A stretch of DNA of 64,000 bases from Pseudovirgaria hyperparasitica (lineage: Eukaryota; Ascomycota; Dothideomycetes; Acrospermales; Acrospermaceae), in assembly GCF_010093815.1 (NCBI RefSeq), contig NW_022985554.1, positions 94,999 to 158,998 of the forward strand, written 5' to 3'. Position numbers and translations under genes: made by a program. Below the pieces are notes generated by a model that did no database searches, was not told where the DNA came from, and saw only the letters and a program-made list of their open reading frames with translations. Shown in pieces: positions 23,127 through 33,524 of this stretch; within the stretch, counting starts at the first letter, position 1; each line of letters opens with the position of its first letter.

Positions 23127-26100
23127 CTAGTTATATATCCTTCGGATTAAATTAACTATCCTTATAATACTAAAGTACTCTACTAACGCGTAATTATACT
23201 ATTCCCTTAAAATATTAATTTATAAGCCGCCTTCTAGCACATAGAGTCAGCCTTAGAAGTAGATCACATCTAATCATCATTTCTACCTTAATAACTACAG
23301 CAGATCTATAGCACTTCCTTTTATACTTATAACTTTCTTTACTAATATATTAGAATTCTAGATAGATTTAATTAAGTCTTTAAGGGTTTTCTTAGTTTCT
23401 TAGACGTTTATTTAGATTACTTAATACCTACTCTAATTCCCGCGGAGAATCGCCGAAAGTATTCTAGCTTCTAGTATTCTATTAGATAACTAGTCTTATA
23501 GTATCTAAAGTATAGTATAGTCTAACTTATACCGACTATCTACGTCATTCTATAATAATTTCTTATAATCTTTACGCCGCGATAGAGGATTAGCTTTATT
23601 CTCTCTTCTAGCTTTATATAAGATTTTAAAGTTAAATATTAATATCTACTTAGCCTAACGTACTTATTAGTAATTAAGAACCTTAGTTAATATAAAGTAA
23701 TATAGATTTACGTAATCTAATAATAATTTAATCTAATATATAGAGCCTTCTAAATAATATCGCTATTACTTAAAACTCTTAATAATTATAAGTAGTTTCT
23801 AGTCGTACGTGTTATAACGCGTCTCTATATCTACTATTTTATAGAAAAAGAAAGCGACCGGGTACTATTACACCTTATCTTTCGTGTCTTTATATAGTTA
23901 ACTAATAATTCTAGTAATTATAAATTCTAACGCGTTAGTTTCGACCTAAATATACTTCTTAGAATTAAAATACCTAAGAATCGGTATAGTTATAAAGTAA
24001 TTCTTTAATGATCGGAACGTATCTCGCGCTTCCGGTATTAACTATATCTTAACCGACTTAGCTTTATACTATACTCGCCTATCTATAGAGATTTTACCGC
24101 TATTCTCTATAAGTTTATTAAGCGGCGCCGTAATTCGTAAGAAGCCTATAATAAATTTATAATAATAGTTTACGAAACCTATAAATATTCTAATTTAACG
24201 TATAGTAGTAGGTTCTAGCCATTCTATAATAGTCTTTATACGCTCCGGCTCTATTTTTAGGCCGCTATATATTATAATAAAGCTAAGAAACCTAACTTCT
24301 TATTAGTAAAACTCGTATTTAGATAATTTTATATAGAGTTTATACTACCTTAGATGATTTAGTACTAATTTTATATATTCTTTATAATTCTATATACTAT
24401 TAGAGTAAATTAGTATATTATTAAGATAAACTACGTAAATCACGTTAAGTAATCCTATGAGTATAGTATTAATATATCCTTAAAACGCTCCTAGCGCATT
24501 TATTAGCCCGAATAGTATAATAGTATACTTAAAATAACTATATCTAGTCCGAAATGTAGTTTTCTACTTATCTCTACGACGAATTTAAAGCCGGTAATAT
24601 ATATCTCGTAAATCTAGCTTTATAAAGTACTTTACCTTTATTAATTAGTCTAAAGATTTACTAACTAGCGGTAATAGATAACGATTCTTCTTAGTTACCG
24701 TATTTAGTACCTAATAGTCGACGTATAGATATAAACTTCCGTCTTTCTTCTTTATAAAGAGAATAGGTATACTAGCCGATAACGTACTATAATATATCTA
24801 GTCTCTTCTAAGGTATTCTTCGATATATTTATAAAGAACTTTAAGTTCTAGTCTTAAAAGTAGATAAAGTAGGCTATAAGGGACGTCTACTCTCTCTTTA
24901 AGCTTAATCTTTAGCTTATACGGCCCGTAATTAGGGAGAAGTAATATATCTTCTACCGAAAACACATCTATATACTATAAATATATATCGGGTAGCGTGT
25001 CTTCGCTCTAATTATTACTATTATCCTCGTCTTTATTAATAATTAATAAGGATATAAGATAGATTAGTAACGATTAGGTCCGTACGGCGAGGTTCTATGC
25101 CTCCTTACTAATAGTTATAATTTACTAGTATAATTTACTATAGTATTATTAGAATATTAATATCTCCTTCTAAAAATTAAGAATAGAGTTTAGGTATCTA
25201 AGCTAAGGTATCCCTAGAATCATATTCTATTAGCTAATATTAGCCACGATAAATTTATTAGACATCTACTATTTTATTATCTTTAAGTTATGAACTTCGT
25301 AATTCGTTATAGCTTTACCTAAAGTTCTAACTTTATATCTATTAACTATAATAGTTCGGCCAACTTTACTAAGATCGTATAATAATCTATACTCCTTTAT
25401 AAGAATTAATAAAATATAGTTATCTTCTATACTAGTATCTATGAGAGCCTATATAGTTTTATTACTATTTACTATAGATAATAATACTTTTAGTAATATT
25501 AGATCTTTACTCGCCGGAAGGCGCTATAGCTCCTCCTAAGTATATATAATTTAGCTAAGAACGTGGTTAGATCTCGTGTACTAGTCTATTCTTTTTTCGG
25601 ATTCTTATAGTTAGGTAAAATATATTCTATTTCTCTATACTTATAGTAACGAAGTACGCTATAATTCTACTATTTTATAATAGGTATTATATTTAAGCCT
25701 ATATCTTATTCTTTTCCGCGTTAAGAAGTACTACCTTAATTATTTTAGTATCCTCTTAACGCGTTTCTACCCTAATTTATACTCTTCTAGCGCTAATCGC
25801 GGTAAGGTTACTCTTAATTAAACGTATTTAATTAACCTCGTTTCTAACCCGTATAGGGTTCGTTAGTTTTACCTAGAGAGCCGCGTTTCTTAAGGATATA
25901 GTAGTATTTATTAGCTTTCTTCTCTAATTTATATAGATAGTTAAAACTTAATAATACTATTTCTAGTCTTTTGCGGATTAACGGAAGTAGTACTTTACGA
26001 AACTAGAATATATAAATATTTTCCTATAGTATAGGGATATTATTCTATAGGTTTTAGAGGTATTATAGTAGTTAAGTAGATATCTAGTTCGGTTATTATA

Positions 26101-27160
26101 CCACGCTTCTTAACTTAGATAGTACCTTTCTTTTACGTTCTCTATCCGTTCCGAGGGTATTTAGTATAAATATAGCTAAATATTCCTAGGTTATCGTAGA
26201 TAGTAGCTATACTTCTTTCTATCTATTCTATTAATTATAGGATTATAAGCCTAGATATTATTCTCTAAATAAAATATATTATACTTTAGTAGAAAAGAGT
26301 AGAGGGTTATTTAGGAAGTACTTTTCGTAGTCTCTCTTCTAGTCTTTCTACTCCTTTTAGTTCTTCTCTATAAATATAGTCGGGTCTTTAGATTTTAGTA
26401 TACCTAGAGAAGGAGTAGGGTAAATCGGTAATGAAGCGGCTAGGTATATAGTAGATTATTATAACTCTAATAGTAGGTAAACTAATTCCGCCTAAATTAG
26501 TATAGAGAGTCGTCTATCTACTATCGTTTAGCGTAGTTCTTTAAGAGACTCCTTAAGTTCTCGTCTCTTTATAAGGAGTTTTACGCGTTCTATCTATTCT
26601 TTAAGGGTTTAAATCTCTTAAGCCTAATTTATAACGTATTCCTAAAGTTTAGTAATAGTTTATTATAATACCTTACGTGGCTCCGCCACGACTCGTTATC
26701 CGGCTTTATATTATTAGAAGTTACTTAGCGTATCTACTATTTCTTTATCTAAAAGCTCCGTGATTTAGTCTAATATTTCTACTTCTTAGTTAGAAATAGC
26801 TAGAATTAATACTAATTATAGAGGATCCCTATTATTTAATATAGTATTACTTATCTCTATAGTAGATCATATCGACCTTCTTAGTTCTAGTTAGACTATC
26901 TTAACTATAGTACTATATAGAGAGTAATTCGAATATAAGAATAGGGTTATTAGATAGTAGTATAGTTAGATAGAATAATAGGGTATATTCTATTATAGAA
27001 TAAATTACTACCGAACTCTTTTAGTAGAAATCTAAGAGTATATATATAAAGAGACGCCGATCTATCTAGTACGTAACTATTTACCGCCCTTCCCGCTACC
27101 TTCTAACCCTATTAGCTAAGGTACGTGCGGATTAGGTTATACCTAAGGCTAAGTTCTAAT
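23127..27160 (-). mobile_element. Old Ty3/gypsy element, 5' portion (gag-RT part)
   Basis: This is the higher-coordinate half of the minus-strand fossil. Reading downward in coordinate, a CCHC-knuckle spacing is near 25,600-25,650. Reverse transcriptase similarity runs through about 24,960-24,100; the fingers/palm region with an I-L-F-I-K-K-K-D block is near 24,755. RNase H-like decay follows toward 23,400. The integrase part continues at 15,042 and below, on the far side of the inserted chromovirus. The element is heavily broken and its 5' LTR was not recognised. Confidence 0.7.
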
Positions 27161-27410
27161 AGATAGGCTATATAGATATATAGACGTAGACATAGTAAAA
27201 TTTAATATATTAACTTAAATAGGCGAAAATCGAGTATATATATAATCTTATCACGGACGGCGTGCTTACGTAAGGCTAATATAAAAGTATACTCGTGAGT
27301 TTCTCTACGGATTCGAACGATTTAGCTAATATAGAGATAGGCTATATAGATATATAGACGTGGATATGGTAAAATTTAATATATTAACTTAAATGGGCGA
27401 AAATCGAGTA
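27161..27410. repeat. Two 76-bp direct repeats, 174 bp apart
   Basis: A 76-bp segment at 27,161-27,236 recurs at 27,335-27,410 with only a few differences. The two begin with agataggctatatagatata and end with cgaaaatcgagta. They lie at the right edge of the RIP compartment. They could be an LTR remnant of the old gypsy element or a separate short duplication. Confidence 0.8.
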
Positions 27411-28006
27411 AATTATACCTATTTTTAAGACTTTTAGCCACTTCTACGGATATACTTTAGTCTAGTCTAGTTTAACTTTAATTCTACTACTAGGATTAAT
27501 AGTTTAATCTAATTCTACGACGGCTAGGATTAAAGTACTTTAGTCTAGTTTAACTAGAGGCCCAAAGTTGAACTGAACTAATTGATAGGAAGTCTAGTCT
27601 AACATTCTCGAATAAAAATCGTACCTTACTGGGACGAATACCGTTCTAGTCGCTGCTGATCTAGGCTAAGTTATCTGGGGACCTGTATCAAGCAACTGAA
27701 CCGAAAAAAGGGGCTGTGCATGATACTGAAAAACAACAAATCATAGATCACCTCAAGAACATCGCCTTTGCACCCTGTTAAGAAATTGAGATATACTAAA
27801 AGATTCTGTAATAGTCTTCTGTATGTTGTTCCATTGTTATTGCTGGGCATAGATGGGGACCTGATCACCCCTGAGTCTGAAATCTTCGCTTGTCCGCCCT
27901 CGAGAAGTTCACCCAGGTACTAAGTTGTCATGGACAAGGAAGTATTTCCCACAAGCGATACAGAAAATGTTTGGTCTTGTATCAAATTCTGGTATATAGC
28001 TGAATG
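27411..28006. other. RIP-compartment edge and 3' flank of BTB gene
   Basis: Up to about 27,600 the DNA still shows RIP-like TA richness, with repeated ctttagtctagt words near 27,460 and 27,540. After that the composition becomes ordinary. I see no gene here; short open frames near 27,670-27,870 have no recognisable content. Confidence 0.6.
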
Positions 28007-28785
28007 CTACAGCGCAGCCAGGCATCTGACTTTGCTTTGGAGGCGACTTCTCAACTCGTTGTTGGTTCTAGCCAAGCTGTTTACAAGCTCGACGTCAAAA
28101 TCACCCGTGTCACGCATCACTTGGCTGAATTGGCCATCTTTTGCTAGAATCGTGTCGATATTGCGCGTAACAATGTCCAAGACGATGTCGCGCAGTGCGC
28201 GATGATGTGCGGGTGTAGAAGTGTACACGAAGCGTACAGATTCGACAAAGGACGGCGAATTCCATATCTTACTGGCGAGAGACTGGAAATTTGTAGTTGC
28301 GAGCAGACATAATTCCCCAATGGAGTATTTGGTTGCAACTGCGAAGACGGAAATATGAAGGAAGGATGCGGCAGGTGATGACATATCAAACGTATAGGTC
28401 ATAGAGTAGAAGAACTCCAGCAAGGCCTGAATAGCGAGCGGATCGTCATTCGGGAGGTCGATCTCGTCAGAGACATACTAGGTAAAAATTTCGATCAGTA
28501 AAATGATACTATGGAGCTCCGAGATGATTACCGCCTGCACCCAGTCTTACCTCGACATTGGCCAAGCAGAGGTCCGCAAAGTCTTGACATTGACTGCATA
28601 CGATAACCTTGTGTACGTTGAAGATTTTGTTCTTACAACGGATAGTCAGATCTGAATACTGCCCAGTCGTGAATGTCCTGTTGATAGAGTCTCAGCTTCG
28701 TGATCGCAAGACGTGGAGTCTGAAGAGTTGGTGCATACGTGCTGATCTGTGCAAAGCCATGATCCATAGGACTGCCTTGCTGCAT
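28007..28785 (-). CDS. BTB/POZ domain protein, 3 exons
   Basis: The exons are 28,739-28,785, 28,551-28,677 and 28,007-28,477, giving 214 aa. Both introns are standard: 61 bp (GTATGC to AACAG, branch-like GCTGAGA) and 73 bp (GTAAGA to CCTAG). An in-frame stop lies before the ATG. Residues ~18-110 fit a fungal BTB/POZ fold: a YSDLTIRC strand, NVHKVIVCSQC in place of the usual HKxVLCSRS, then EIDLPNDDPLAIQALLEFFY and a VATKYSIGELCLLA helix. BTB domains dimerise, and many fungal single-BTB proteins have no assigned role; some are Cul3 adaptors. The C-terminal half matches the helical tail common in this family (NSPSFVESVRFVYTSTP). Apart from the RIP-damaged neighbour it looks intact, about 0.4 kb from the repeat block. 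Confidence 0.8.
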
Positions 28786-29333
28786 AATCTCAGAGCCGAC
28801 CAGTCAAAGGGAACTCCGTAATGATCGAGTGATGGAGATAGGATATCGGGGCCGTACAAGAATGTTTCGGAGCATACGTCGATCAGGGCAATATGTCGTC
28901 AGACCCAACCTGTATCGATAGCCTGATGCCTGGCAATGTGGGCGGCCCGAAAAAAATTCCCTTTGGCGCAACGACAGATGATTGCAGCGATGTGAAGCGA
29001 GGGCAGCGATCGTAGGGTGGTCGTACACGATGTGATTCGACCTGAGTATCAGAGCTAGTCTCACCGGGGCGCAGGTATAGTGTGAGTGATTTGGGAACGA
29101 GGACGTCGTAACCTGAATGGTGGACATCCGGTAGCAGTGGCGACATGTTCCAGAGAACGGGTAAGGGACGGGTCCTATTTCAGCCAGGCTCCATAAATAC
29201 AGCGCGTCTTGCCCTGCGTCTTGGCTGGAGATTTGGTCCGGCTGTACAATTCGTGCTTGAGTGGGAGAAGCATAAGCCGGATGTGACAGCGGAATCTTTG
29301 AAAGTACTGAGTTCGACATAACGATTTGATGCT

Positions 29334-29381
29334 CGAGAGAACTAGATTACATGACCACGAGAGAACTAGATTACATGACCA
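29334..29381. repeat. 24-bp perfect tandem duplication
   Basis: The unit cgagagaactagattacatg plus acca occurs twice in a row without change, so it is a recent duplication in intergenic DNA. Confidence 0.9.
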
Positions 29382-29860
29382 CGATGTCGGACACGGAATT
29401 CCTGATTGACCTGTATATCCATTGTGAGTGGCAAATATCATATGGCACCGTGGATCATGCAGTAACTTACGCAAATAGTAATCGTGTGCGAGGAATTCAG
29501 CACGCAGCAGCATTGAAATACTGGACCTGGAAAAGGTACGAGGCGCACATTTCAACAAGAATGAGGTATGACCGGTGGTGTTAGTTACGGTATTCTTTAG
29601 TCGTGACGTTCATATACGGCTTCTGGTCGCAAATGAGCAGCTACGAGACATGCGAGAGGCCCCTGAATGAAGTCTAGACTTTAGATGGCAGGCCTTGAAA
29701 GTCAGTCGAGGTAAGGTGTAAGGTAAGTTGTAGCAACATCGTAGCAAGCAGGTTTATAGACAGTGCTCATAGCGACGTCGAGATATTGTCATAGGCATAG
29801 CATGGTGGATCCACATGGGGATTCGAGCGTATGAATAGCTGTCGGAGATGACTCCAGGGG

Positions 29861-29886
29861 AACACAAGCATGGAACACAAGCATGG
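29861..29886. repeat. 13-bp perfect tandem duplication
   Basis: The unit aacacaagcatgg is present twice in tandem in the catalase upstream region. Confidence 0.9.
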
Positions 29887-30732
29887 AAGTAAGACAGCTA
29901 TGACCTGCAATGAGGGGCATATGAGGGCACTTTGCATGAATTTTGCGGAATGGATCGCTTGGACACATGTAGAGACCCCAGCTATTCCTCGAGTTCTGTC
30001 TTGCAGGAGCGGAGACATGAAGGCTTGTTGACAGCCGTTGCAAGTCTTGCGCAAAAGTCGTAGTGGAGCAACATACCTGTCAAAGTTCACGAGCTTTCGC
30101 GTCGCAACACGACGGAAGGGGAACCCTCGCACGTCAATACTATATCACATACTCGATGCATGATTTCGAAAGTGCTGACTACGCATCATGATAGGAAGGA
30201 ATACTTCCAACGATATAATTGAATGCACGGGAAGGTTGTTTGTATAGTTTGAGTTGGTAGACAAAATAGACAGAAGACTCGAAGATTGTAGAAATATGAG
30301 ATGTAGCATGAGTATAGTTGGCACTTCGAGTGGAGTGGGATGCACATGTATTTTGATACTCAATGGTGGAGATAGTGTGTAGTAGGATGAAAGAACAGGT
30401 AGACTTACCACAGTAGCTGAGGCGACGGCCTGAATACATGAATGTGGTGTGGCTTTCGAAAGAGTCTAAGACAAGAAGATGGCATTATGTTGTGGGTGTC
30501 GAGACGTACATAGTGCTAACTGGAAGTGTGTATGCCCCCAGGGTTGGACGTATTAGACGGAGTGAGCGTGTAATAATGTTTTGTTTGCTGGAAGACGAAA
30601 AAGATCAGAGGAGTAGCGTTAGCGTGCACGTGCATTTCGCTTCACGTGCAAAAGCAACATACAGTGACGCTGCGGTAAGGTGCACGGATGGAGCTCACCA
30701 GACACTAGACTGGAAGAGGAAAAGACTGTGTC

Positions 30733-30740
30733 TGACGTCA
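30733..30740. promoter_or_regulatory. CRE palindrome TGACGTCA upstream of catalase
   Basis: This is a perfect 8-bp CRE, about 640 bp upstream of the catalase start. A half site (GGCGTCA) follows 6 bp later and an AP-1/Yap1-type TGACTAA lies at 30,774-30,780. Fungal Atf1/AtfA-class and Yap1-class bZIP factors bind such sites and control oxidative-stress genes including catalases. Function here is inferred from position only. Confidence 0.4.
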
Positions 30741-31375
30741 CTTTGGCGTCAGCACTCTGGTACATGAAAGTGATGACTAACTACTCTAGTATGCATGTTT
30801 AGAGATAGTAACGAAGCGTACAGAATGCTTTGTCAAGTGTAGCCTACGTCATATAATGGGAGAAAGGACAGCATTGTGCCTTCATTGCCCAGTAGCCCGA
30901 CAGAGCACAAAGTTGTTTCGTATATTGACATTGTTTGTTAACGACGTGGAGCAGAGCAGAAAACAGACACAAAGGAGCAGAAATCGAAAAGGCATCATCA
31001 CGGTGCGAGAATGGATGGCATTTCGGCAGAATGCCCCGCCCGTACCATCGACTTTGCTCGGATGTTGCATGCTGCATATCCTGGCCGGGGGTCTATTACT
31101 GTTACTGTGTACTGTGTGAGTATAAACGACTAATTGCATCCCTTTGATTGGTTATCAAGTGCCTGCAGCGTCAACGCCCTTCTCACTTGTGTGGTTTTCA
31201 TCTTCGATCTCTCCGTCATGACATGATTTATTCCTTCTCCCTGTCGCCACTACTGCTTTAGCTGCCTCTCCAGTATATGTACTGTCCTTTCTCCCGTCTC
31301 TCCTCATTCTACACCCCTCCACCATTCTTCAAGCTTCTCTCAATCACACATATTCCCCCCTCACATCCCGTCATT

Positions 31376-33100
31376 ATGGCCTATACTGCCGAAGGAAAGA
31401 AAAACGGCGACCTGTTCCGTGATTACGCCGATGACCGAAACGCCTCTTCGCAAGATACTGTGTATACTACCAGCAATGGTGTCCCTACCGCCCACCCCTA
31501 TGAATCACAGCGAGCTGGAGAGAGTGGTCCTCTACTGCTACAAGACTACCATCTGATCGATCTCCTGTCGCACTTTGACCGTGAACGTATACCTGAGCGT
31601 GTCGTCCACGCAAAGGGCAGCGGTGCTCATGGTTTCTACAAGACCACGGACCCCCTCGACGATCTCTGCATTGCCGACATTTTCAAAGCCGGCAAGTCAT
31701 GCCCGGTCACTGTCCGTTTCTCCACCGTCGGTGGTGAAAGTGGCTCACACGATTGCGCTCGCGACCCACGAGGTTTTTCTGTCAAGTTCCGCACCGAGGA
31801 AGGAAATTGGGACATGGTGGCCAACAACACCCCTGTCTTCTTCTTGCGAGACGCCGCCAAGTTCCCTCACTTTATCCATACTCAGAAGAGGGATCCATCT
31901 ACTCATCTTACCCATGCCGACGATTCCACTCATTTCTGGGAGTATGCGTCTCAGAACCCCGAATCTGTTCATCAGTTTATGATCTTGATGGGCGACCGTG
32001 GTATTCCTGACGGATACCGCTTCATGCATGGCTATAGCGGACATACATTCAAGCTTGTCAACAAGAACGGCGACTGGGTCTACACTCAGATTCATTTCAA
32101 ATCAAAACAAGGCACCAAATTCATCACTCAAGAAGATTCTCACAGCAAGTCACCCGACTACTCCCAACAAGACCTGTATGAGGCTATTGAGAAAGGCGAC
32201 TTTCCCGGATGGGATGTCTGCGTACAGACCGTCACCCCCAAGGAGGCTGAAGATATGTGGGAGAAGCAGAAGATCAACGTCTTCGACCTGACCCATGTCT
32301 GGCCACATAAGCAATTCCCCCTGCGTAAGGTCGGCGAGTTTTTCCTCAACGAGAACGCTCAAAACTACTTCGCCGAAATCGAGCAAGTTGCTTTCAGCCC
32401 ATCCCATCTCGTTCCCGGCATTGAGCCATCTGCCGACCCCGTCCTGCAGAGTCGTCTCTTCTCCTACCCCGACACCCACCGCCACCGCCTCGGTGCTAAC
32501 TACCAGCAACTCCCTGTGAACGCCCCTCGCGTGCCTTACCGATTCGCAAACTTCCAGCGTGACGGCCCCATGGCCTTTTACAATCAAGGTGCACGACCAA
32601 ACTACCTCTCCTCCATCGACCCCATCCAATTCCGTGAGCGCCAAGTCGACCTCGACAAGACTCACGGCCATTTCCAAGGCCGTGCCGTAACGTTTTTGTC
32701 CGAGATCCGCCCCGAGGACTTCAACGCTCCACGCGCTCTTTGGGAGAAGGTCTTCGACGAGCCCGCACGCGAGCGCTTCATCAGCAACATCTCAGGCCAC
32801 ATGGCAAACTGCAAGAAGACCGAGGCTATCCAGCGCCAGATTGGCATCTTCCGTGAGGTGTCTGAGGATCTAGCGTCACGCCTCGAGAAGGCCACTGGCG
32901 TCAAGGGCTACCCTGGCATCGCCGGCCTGAGGTTTAATGGTACTCACAATGGCATGGCCAAGGACAAGTCGCTCAAGGCTGCAAATGGTGTGAAAGGCCT
33001 AACGACGCAGAGCCAGCCTGATAATAATGGTGCGCCGTTGAAGGGCCAGCATGCGCCATTGGCTGCGTCGGGTGCAAATGGGGTCAATGGACATGCTTGA
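31376..33100 (+). CDS. Monofunctional heme catalase
   Basis: A single exon of 574 aa decomposes hydrogen peroxide to water and oxygen. The distal histidine is in ERVVHAKGSGAHG (His78), the distal asparagine in VANNTPVFFLRD (Asn151), and the proximal heme tyrosine in RLFSYPDTHRHRLG (Tyr364). All key residues are present. The length is near that of the clade 3 type small-subunit enzymes (about 500 aa), with a Gly/Asn-rich tail after residue ~510. It lacks a large-subunit C-terminal domain, a secretory signal and a C-terminal SKL-type peroxisome signal (it ends NGHA). I chose the ATG in context TCATTATGGC because it gives the usual family start. An in-frame ATG 99 bp upstream would add a 33-aa leader and is less likely. 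The upstream CRE and AP-1 sites fit stress control. Confidence 0.95.
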   Translation: MAYTAEGKKNGDLFRDYADDRNASSQDTVYTTSNGVPTAHPYESQRAGESGPLLLQDYHLIDLLSHFDRERIPERVVHAKGSGAHGFYKTTDPLDDLCIADIFKAGKSCPVTVRFSTVGGESGSHDCARDPRGFSVKFRTEEGNWDMVANNTPVFFLRDAAKFPHFIHTQKRDPSTHLTHADDSTHFWEYASQNPESVHQFMILMGDRGIPDGYRFMHGYSGHTFKLVNKNGDWVYTQIHFKSKQGTKFITQEDSHSKSPDYSQQDLYEAIEKGDFPGWDVCVQTVTPKEAEDMWEKQKINVFDLTHVWPHKQFPLRKVGEFFLNENAQNYFAEIEQVAFSPSHLVPGIEPSADPVLQSRLFSYPDTHRHRLGANYQQLPVNAPRVPYRFANFQRDGPMAFYNQGARPNYLSSIDPIQFRERQVDLDKTHGHFQGRAVTFLSEIRPEDFNAPRALWEKVFDEPARERFISNISGHMANCKKTEAIQRQIGIFREVSEDLASRLEKATGVKGYPGIAGLRFNGTHNGMAKDKSLKAANGVKGLTTQSQPDNNGAPLKGQHAPLAASGANGVNGHA

Positions 33101-33524
33101 CGTCGTTACTAGCGTTCTTTGGGTGTTGTTTTTACGACATGAATCATAATGTATCAATAAAAACTCTTTGGCAAAATATCTACTATCAAACTTATATCAT
33201 GCTACTGTTGTACCGAACTGTGAAAATGTCTTCATTGGTGTGTCAGATGTTTGCACTCGCAATGTTATGAATTACACTCCTCTATTGATATCTCAGCAAG
33301 TACAGCAAGCATTTCTTAGGTATCCGCTGTTCGACTTTCAAACCCTTCCTCTCACAAAATATACAGTCATGTCTACCCCTACGGGCCCCATATTTAACTC
33401 TCAGGCCTTTTCTTTGTATGCAACGCTGCTCGCCTCCTTAGTCCCACTCCTTCCCATCCCAGATTCCACCAAACTCCTGATTCCCGCGCCAAGAACCCAG
33501 ATCCATCCATGCAACCCCTGGGCC
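33101..33524. other. Convergent 3' flanks of catalase and HET gene
   Basis: This holds the catalase 3' UTR, with an aataaa-type signal near 33,155, and the HET gene 3' flank. I see no gene; a 188-codon open frame from 33,168 mostly mirrors the opposite-strand HET coding sequence. Confidence 0.6.

Larger units (their letters stand above)
28786..31375. other. Long intergenic region / catalase upstream region
   Basis: These 2.6 kb lie between the BTB and catalase start codons (divergent genes). Several open frames of 70-170 codons on both strands overlap each other and show no protein-like texture. I see no exon-intron structure that would join them. Confidence 0.55.

Noticed and set aside
27300-27330. 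tRNA B-box-like word (gttcgaatcc on the minus strand)
   Set aside because: The surrounding bases do not form a T-arm stem or an acceptor stem, so no tRNA or SINE head is supported.
28804-30439. Overlapping open frames of 84-171 codons upstream of catalase
   Set aside because: There is no domain-like texture or consistent splice structure, and several frames overlap on the same DNA, which is normal for GC-balanced intergenic sequence.
31575-32904. Long alternate-frame and antisense ORFs across the catalase gene
   Set aside because: They are shadows of the catalase codons; the catalase frame has all catalytic residues.
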